Shown piece by piece: positions 7,306 to 11,796 of a DNA stretch of 11,796 nt. The stretch covers positions 1 to 11,796 of the forward strand of contig JAJRTI010000102.1 in the NCBI GenBank assembly GCA_024278415.1, written 5' to 3'. Made by a program: the position numbers and the translations under genes. The stretch comes from Planctomycetota bacterium (GTDB lineage: Bacteria > Planctomycetota > Brocadiia > JAJRTI01). The notes beneath the pieces were generated by a model that made no database searches, was not told where the DNA came from, and was given only the letters and a program-made list of their open reading frames with translations. Position 1 is the first letter of the stretch. Each line of letters starts with the position of its first letter.

Positions 7306-8292
7306 CTAGACTTGACTGAATCGCTCGAACTCGGCGTTCAGATCATCGTCGCTCACCGCGTCGCGGCAATCGATGCGAATGCAGTACTTGAACGTAGCCG
7401 ACTGGCCGGCCGCGAGCGCGAAGTTTAGTTCTTCCTTGCCGTCGCTGAATGCGGCCTGGCCGAGCGTGTTCGCGGCGAAAAGGCCGTACCCGCGAGCGTG
7501 CCAGTACGTGGGGTAGCCAGGGTTCTGTGGATGGTCGAGCACGGTGATGGAGCACGCCTCGTCGCCGATCTTGCCGGACAGCTTCACCCAGTCCCCGCGC
7601 GTGGCCCACACGGGGTCGCCTTCGAGGCCGTTGCTGCTGCGGTAGAGCCCGTTCACGCCTTCCGTGTCCGCGAACGGCTCCTCCCGGCCCGATCCATCCG
7701 CGGCGAGGCGCATGGCCGGCTTCTCGTCCGGGGCCTCCAGTTCACGGGCGACGCGAATGCCCAGCATGCCCTCCTTGTCGTCCTTGAACTCCACGTCAAC
7801 GAGCGCGGTCAGCGTCGCGATGCGGTCGATGATGCGCGTCGTATCGTTGCCGGAGAAGACGAACGTTGTGTCCTCGCGCAGGATCGCGTCTCCTGCCGGC
7901 GTCAACCACTCCGAGGCCACCACGAGTTCGCCTTGGCAGCATCCGCCCTCGGCCTTCGCGACCTCGCGGTGTCGGATCGTGCCGTACTGATCGCGCTTGT
8001 CTTCCGCGATCGCGTCGGAGTTGTTCCAGAAGTCGAGCCCGTTCACCGAGCCGTAGTTGAACCACAGGCCCACGTGGTGGGGATGGTCCACGCGCTCCTT
8101 CGGCATCGGGTCGAGCGGGTATCCGCGCGTCACGACCGTACTAGTGGCCGTGCGCAGCGGATAGAGCACGGGCTTCTTGATCGTGTCGGGATAGATGTAA
8201 GCCGTGAACTCCGCGCCGTCGATCACGACGTCGACGCGCTGCTCATCGGGCTTGTGGACAAGCTGAATCCTCTGGTCGGTGCAGTCGGTCAC
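7306..8292 (-). CDS. DUF6807 (PmoA-like) family protein
   Basis: This 328-residue protein belongs to the family often labelled 'methane oxygenase PmoA', a name that does not fit its sequence. It is soluble and beta-rich with no membrane segment, unlike the particulate methane monooxygenase subunit. Typical family features are FTAYIYPDTIKKPVLYPLRT, TRGYP, and the His cluster DHPHHVGLWFNYG (Asp69, His70, His72, His73), then VNGLDFW; the C-terminal half has HPQNPGYPTYWHARGYGLF. GTG 8292 is preferred: AGAGG lies 6 bases upstream and the conserved part begins soon after. ATG 8337 and the frame limit at 8382 lack ribosome sites, and 8382 lies upstream of the candidate transcript start. The neighbouring Gfo/Idh/MocA gene is a common partner and points to sugar metabolism. 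Catalytic activity is unproven. Confidence 0.85.
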   Translation of the reverse strand: MTDCTDQRIQLVHKPDEQRVDVVIDGAEFTAYIYPDTIKKPVLYPLRTATSTVVTRGYPLDPMPKERVDHPHHVGLWFNYGSVNGLDFWNNSDAIAEDKRDQYGTIRHREVAKAEGGCCQGELVVASEWLTPAGDAILREDTTFVFSGNDTTRIIDRIATLTALVDVEFKDDKEGMLGIRVARELEAPDEKPAMRLAADGSGREEPFADTEGVNGLYRSSNGLEGDPVWATRGDWVKLSGKIGDEACSITVLDHPQNPGYPTYWHARGYGLFAANTLGQAAFSDGKEELNFALAAGQSATFKYCIRIDCRDAVSDDDLNAEFERFSQV

Positions 8293-8363
8293 GGATGGCC
8301 TCTTGTGACGGAACGTGTTCGGGTATTCGGGCCGCATACGCACTGCGCGTGCATGAGGGCACA

Positions 8364-8392
8364 ATGTTAGCCGACCAGGCATGACCGGTCAA
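8364..8392 (-). promoter_or_regulatory. Candidate sigma70-type promoter for the DUF6807 gene with overlapping palindrome
   Basis: On the - strand TTGACC (8392-8387) and TAACAT (8369-8364) are separated by exactly 17 bases, matching the -35/-10 consensus at 5 of 6 and 4 of 6 positions. Transcription would start near 8357, giving a leader of about 65 bases before GTG 8292. The perfect 10-base palindrome TGACCGGTCA (8382-8391) overlaps the -35 box and could be an operator. The 134-base gap to the upstream oxidoreductase leaves room for an internal promoter. Confidence 0.4.
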
Positions 8393-8426
8393 CTCATGCT
8401 CCCGCCTGTCCTTCGATGGGTCCGCC

Positions 8427-9704
8427 TCAGACCGCCCCCTCGTAGATCGTCTCACTCGTTCCCGCGAGCGGGTCGTGCACGACGATCCCATCCTCCCCGA
8501 AGCTCGCACTCACGACCGGTGGCTTGCCCGCCTCGAAGTAGGCGTAGTTCCTGCGCACCACGACGCGGCCCGCGTGCACGACCGCGGTGGGCAGGCGCAG
8601 GGACGCCGCGTCGGGATACGTGCCCTCCATCTCTTTCGCGGTCGCACCGAGGAACTTGAGCCGGCACACCTTCTCCATGCACACCACGAGGCTGTCCTTG
8701 CCGTAGCCCACCGACGCGGTCGACCCATCGGGCCGGTCCGCGGTGCGGAAGAAGTGGTTGTTCGCGCACCGCGTGCCCTTGCCCTCGATCCAGAAGCGCA
8801 GGCCGCGGTATTGCGAGTCCGATTCGATCTTGCCGTACTCGCCGGTCATGGCGCTCTCCTGGTTCACGTTGGACTCGAAGTCCACGGGCGTGATCCAGTT
8901 GTTCTCATAGCACACGTTCAGGCCGTTCGTGTGTGTGACCATGACCTGCACCGCGTCGAACGCGTCCTTGCCGAACTCGCGCGGCAGGCGCTTCTTTTGC
9001 CCCACGCCGTAGAGCGCGAGCGGCTTGAGCTTAAGGTAGTGCATGAACAGGTCGATCCAGTGGATGCCCACGTACGTGAACGGATCGCTCTGCTCGGCCC
9101 ACTTGAAGATCGAAGTCGAGACTTCGAGCGGCTCTTCGAGCACGCCCTTGGCGTAGATCGGCTCGCCCAGTTGCGGCGCCAAGTCGTTGAAGATGCGCAG
9201 GTGGTCCGGGTCGTAGCGCTTGTGCATGTCCACGCCGACGATCCGGTTCTTCGCGGCCGCGGTCTCCACGATCTGGTCCGCCTCGTTCGTGTCGAGGCAC
9301 AGCGGCTTCTCCGCGATCACGTGCGTGCCGTTGTTGAGCGCGGCCATGATGGGCGCGGTGTGCAGGTGGTCTGGTGTCGCCACCACGAGCACGTCCATGT
9401 CTGGGAAGTCGCGGAGCATATCGTCCCAAGGCGTATCGCCCCAGTACGGCCTGGGCCGCGCGCCAGTGCGGTCTTCGTTCTCTTTGGCCGCGCGCTCCGC
9501 GGAGGCTTGCGACCGCGTGCCGATCGCGATCATCTCGAACTTGAGGTCGTGGTACGGGCTCGCGTAGTCGTCGAGCCCCACGCGGCCGAGGTACGGCGCG
9601 ATGCCGTTGCGCTGGAGGTCCCACATCGTGCCGGCCACCACGTCGGCGCCGAACATGCCGTACCCGACTTGGCCGATTTTGATGGTGCGTTGGGTGTCGT
9701 TCAC
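8427..9704 (-). CDS. Gfo/Idh/MocA-family oxidoreductase
   Basis: This 425-residue NAD(P)-dependent dehydrogenase is likely to act on a sugar, inositol or related polyol. The N-terminal Rossmann fold shows IGQVGYGMFGADV (GxGxxG at residues 14-19), then VVATPDHLHT and the family signature AEKPL with catalytic-type Lys133. The C-terminal alpha/beta domain carries YVGIHWIDLF (His215, Asp218), the usual substrate-side residues. An insertion of roughly 25 residues (about 32-56) stands between the first helix and second strand. GTG 9704 is preferred, with GGGAG 9 bases upstream; the frame remains open to GTG 9734. It is the first gene of the - strand cluster leading to DUF6807 and the decarboxylase. 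The exact substrate is unknown. Confidence 0.9.
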   Translation of the reverse strand: MNDTQRTIKIGQVGYGMFGADVVAGTMWDLQRNGIAPYLGRVGLDDYASPYHDLKFEMIAIGTRSQASAERAAKENEDRTGARPRPYWGDTPWDDMLRDFPDMDVLVVATPDHLHTAPIMAALNNGTHVIAEKPLCLDTNEADQIVETAAAKNRIVGVDMHKRYDPDHLRIFNDLAPQLGEPIYAKGVLEEPLEVSTSIFKWAEQSDPFTYVGIHWIDLFMHYLKLKPLALYGVGQKKRLPREFGKDAFDAVQVMVTHTNGLNVCYENNWITPVDFESNVNQESAMTGEYGKIESDSQYRGLRFWIEGKGTRCANNHFFRTADRPDGSTASVGYGKDSLVVCMEKVCRLKFLGATAKEMEGTYPDAASLRLPTAVVHAGRVVVRRNYAYFEAGKPPVVSASFGEDGIVVHDPLAGTSETIYEGAV

Positions 9705-9739
9705 GTCCTTAATCTCCCGTACAAGTCGCCGCACGCGTT

Positions 9740-9780
9740 TAGGCGCTTAGCGCGCGAGAATCGACAACATGTTGTCGATG
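9740..9780. repeat. 41-base direct repeat, copy 1, containing a 16-base palindrome
   Basis: It begins TAGGCGCTTA and ends CGACAACATGTTGTCGATG. The second copy is at 9934-9974, offset by 194 bases, with 35 of 41 positions identical and no gap. The part CGACAACATGTTGTCG (9762-9777) is a perfect palindrome, extended by one more pair (T/A) in this copy. It stands about 57 bases upstream of the oxidoreductase GTG, so it could be an operator, but it could equally be the edge of a repeat unit. Confidence 0.75.
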
Positions 9781-9790
9781 CGTTCCGTTC

Positions 9791-9880
9791 TGGAGTGCGC
9801 CGGCTCGACGGCGCTTTGGCACAACAGCGCGGTCAACCCAGCGCGCCGGAGAGAAAGCGGCGTCAAGCCGCCGCACTCCA
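9791..9880. repeat. 27-base inverted repeat pair
   Basis: The left arm 9791-9817 (beginning TGGAGTGCG) and right arm 9854-9880 (ending CGCACTCCA) are complementary at 24 of 27 positions, separated by 36 bases. Each arm also has an internal small palindrome of the type CGGCTNGACGNCG. The arrangement is that of a paired extragenic palindrome rather than a terminator, since no T-run follows either arm. Confidence 0.75.
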
Positions 9881-9896
9881 CATGGGCTGCGGCACA

Positions 9897-9938
9897 GCCT
9901 ACGCTTTCTCGCAGCTTTGTCTGCGAGAAAGCGTAGGC
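9897..9938. repeat. Perfect 18-base-pair hairpin
   Basis: The arms 9897-9914 (GCCTACGCTTTCTCGCAG) and 9921-9938 are exact reverse complements around the 6-base loop CTTTGT. No T-run follows on either strand, so it is not a standard intrinsic terminator. A diverged copy of its core is at 10091-10123. Confidence 0.8.
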
Positions 9939-9974
9939 GCTTATCGCGGCCGGAACGACAACATGTTGTCGATG
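9934..9974. repeat. 41-base direct repeat, copy 2, with the same palindrome
   Basis: This is the second copy of the unit at 9740-9780, matching 35 of 41 bases. The palindrome-bearing 19 bases (9956-9974) are identical in both copies, while the changes cluster between the TAGGCGCTTA head and the palindrome. Its first bases overlap the right arm of the 18-base hairpin. Confidence 0.75.
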
Positions 9975-9986
9975 TTCTGTCACCCT

Positions 9987-10071
9987 CCTACTCTTAGTCT
10001 TCCTCTTTGTCCTACTCCTCCGCCGTGTCATGCGGTTTATGAGTAAGACGAAGAGTAAGACTAAGATTAGG
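9987..10071. repeat. 31-base inverted repeat with internal tandem units
   Basis: The arms 9987-10017 and 10041-10071 are complementary at 27 of 31 positions around a 23-base loop, which itself can pair (10020-10023 CCGC with 10032-10035 GCGG). The right arm is built of tandem units GAGTAAGACGAA and GAGTAAGACTAA. The pyrimidine-rich left and purine-rich right arms are far less GC-rich than their surroundings, which sets this pair apart from the other repeats. Confidence 0.72.
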
Positions 10072-10090
10072 AACTGCGGCGCCGCCGCTC

Positions 10091-10123
10091 CTTTCTCGCA
10101 GCGAAGTCTGCGAAAAAGCGTAG
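10091..10123. repeat. Diverged second copy of the CTTTCTCGCAG hairpin
   Basis: This stretch matches 9904-9936 at 29 of 33 bases. Three differences fall in the loop (CGAAGT against CTTTGT) and one in the right arm, leaving an 11-base stem with a single mismatch. The copy has kept its fold while losing the outer 7 pairs of the first. Confidence 0.7.
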
Positions 10124-10173
10124 TGTCCTAAACTCCTGCAAGCGCGATGAAAAACAAGAAGTGGTACGCGCCT

Positions 10174-10262
10174 GTCGAGTAGGCACGAAGTGCCGTATCG
10201 AGACCCAGCACGACACGACGACCGCAGCCTGGTCTCGATACGCCGCTGCGCGGCTACTCGAC
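10174..10262. repeat. Inverted pair of 32-base hairpin units (REPIN-like)
   Basis: The left unit 10174-10205 (beginning GTCGAGTAGGCAC) and right unit 10231-10262 (beginning GGTCTCGATACG) are reverse complements at 27 of 32 positions, separated by 25 bases. Each unit has its own small hairpin: GGCAC/GTGCC around a 3-base loop on the left and GCCGC/GCGGC on the right. Four of the five differences are two compensating base pairs of that stem; the fifth is in the loop. Read outward to inward, both contain GTAG at the foot of the hairpin. Confidence 0.8.
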
Positions 10263-10286
10263 CGACGGCTGCTAGGCTCTGGGGCT

Positions 10287-10301
10287 GCGGGCGAAGCCCG
10301 C
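10287..10301. repeat. Short perfect hairpin
   Basis: GCGGGC (10287-10292) and GCCCGC (10296-10301) pair around the loop GAA. It lacks a T-run on either strand. It stands just before the GTAG hairpin units and may belong to the same repeat cluster. Confidence 0.55.
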
Positions 10302-10314
10302 CTTGTCACTAGCG

Positions 10315-10340
10315 GTAGCCGCATTCGCCAGAATGCGGGC
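10315..10340 (+). repeat. GTAG-footed hairpin unit C
   Basis: GTAG (10315-10318) is followed by arm CCGCATTC, loop GCCA and arm GAATGCGG (10331-10338). The foot, the outer four stem pairs and the four-base loop match units A and B at 10364-10431 on the other strand. This is the layout of REP elements recognised by RAYT transposases. Confidence 0.7.
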
Positions 10341-10363
10341 GATCTGTGGATCCCTTGGCGCCG

Positions 10364-10390
10364 CACCCGCGCCCTGACGGGCGCGGCTAC
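10364..10390 (-). repeat. GTAG-footed hairpin unit B
   Basis: Read on the - strand, GTAG (10390-10387) is followed by arm CCGCGCCC, loop GTCA and arm GGGCGCGG (10374-10367). Against unit A three adjacent stem pairs have changed, each with its partner. It faces unit C, making an inverted pair. Confidence 0.7.
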
Positions 10391-10406
10391 AGGCCCTGGC
10401 TATAGG

Positions 10407-10431
10407 CCCGCATGCTGGCGCATGCGGCTAC
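10407..10431 (-). repeat. GTAG-footed hairpin unit A
   Basis: Read on the - strand, GTAG (10431-10428) is followed by arm CCGCATGC, loop GCCA and arm GCATGCGG (10415-10408). It begins 18 bases after the glnS stop, so it will be transcribed at the end of the glnS message and could stabilise or end it, though no T-run follows. Confidence 0.7.
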
Positions 10432-10449
10432 AAAAGGCGGGACTCCAAA

Positions 10450-11796
<1,347 letters not shown>

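Larger units (their letters stand above)
9705..10449. other. 745-base gene-free interval filled with palindromic repeats
   Basis: No frame here has a plausible ribosome site or protein-like composition. The long + strand frame that crosses it (8475-10046) is antisense to the oxidoreductase for most of its length. The interval instead holds inverted repeats at 9791-9880, 9897-9938, 9987-10071, 10091-10123 and 10174-10262, short hairpins at 10287-10431, and two copies of a 41-base direct repeat (9740-9780, 9934-9974). It lies downstream of glnS and upstream of the oxidoreductase. Only 10124-10173 looks free of obvious structure. Confidence 0.8.

Noticed and set aside
7306..8292. Particulate methane monooxygenase subunit, as the label PmoA suggests
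   Set aside because: The protein is soluble and lacks the membrane helices of the true subunit; it matches the DUF6807 family with the DHPHH cluster.
8475..10046. A 523-residue + strand frame across the oxidoreductase and the repeat spacer
   Set aside because: Most of it is antisense to a clear Gfo/Idh/MocA gene and the rest runs through inverted repeats; no ribosome site or domain.
9740..10431. CRISPR array
   Set aside because: Repeats are of several unrelated families, not regularly spaced, and there are no uniform spacers or cas genes.

Overview
The window is GC-rich, tightly coding bacterial DNA. It holds the distal part of a Tad/Flp-type pilus operon, a three-gene metabolic cluster on the opposite strand, and the 3' part of glnS. 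A DUF6807 (PmoA-like) gene beside a Gfo/Idh/MocA oxidoreductase, a Tad locus, a GlnRS and repeat-filled spacers resemble what is common in Planctomycetota, Verrucomicrobiota and Hydrogenedentota-like genomes. That placement is an inference from gene content; no marker gene here proves it.

Left part (1-5264, + strand): a 5'-truncated cpaE/tadZ-like gene, then cpaF/tadA (secretion ATPase), tadB and tadC (inner-membrane platform proteins) in tight succession. These form the motor and platform of a Tad pilus. Pilin, prepilin peptidase, secretin and TadE/F/G genes are not in the window and may lie to the left. tadC is interrupted by an in-frame TAA, so it reads as an 82-residue N-terminal piece and a 224-residue C-terminal piece. 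A small membrane methyltransferase of the isoprenylcysteine carboxyl methyltransferase (ICMT) type follows after 30 bases. The convergent junction is closed by a strong hairpin plus T-run at 5303-5366.

Middle part (5446-9704, - strand, read right to left): a Gfo/Idh/MocA oxidoreductase, a DUF6807 protein with its own candidate promoter, and a thiamine-diphosphate (ThDP)-dependent 2-oxo-acid decarboxylase. The first two probably act in sugar or sugar-derivative catabolism. The decarboxylase lies beyond a 219-base gap with a dispersed-type palindrome, so it may be a separate transcription unit.

Right part: 9705-10449 (745 bases) has no credible gene and is packed with inverted and direct repeats of several families. 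These include hairpins with a GTAG foot whose stems differ by compensating changes, as in REP/REPIN elements. The 3' end of glnS (10450-11796, - strand) closes the window.

Most notable are the split tadC and the dense cluster of covarying GTAG hairpins between glnS and the oxidoreductase. I see no CRISPR array, transposase, phage gene, rRNA or tRNA.
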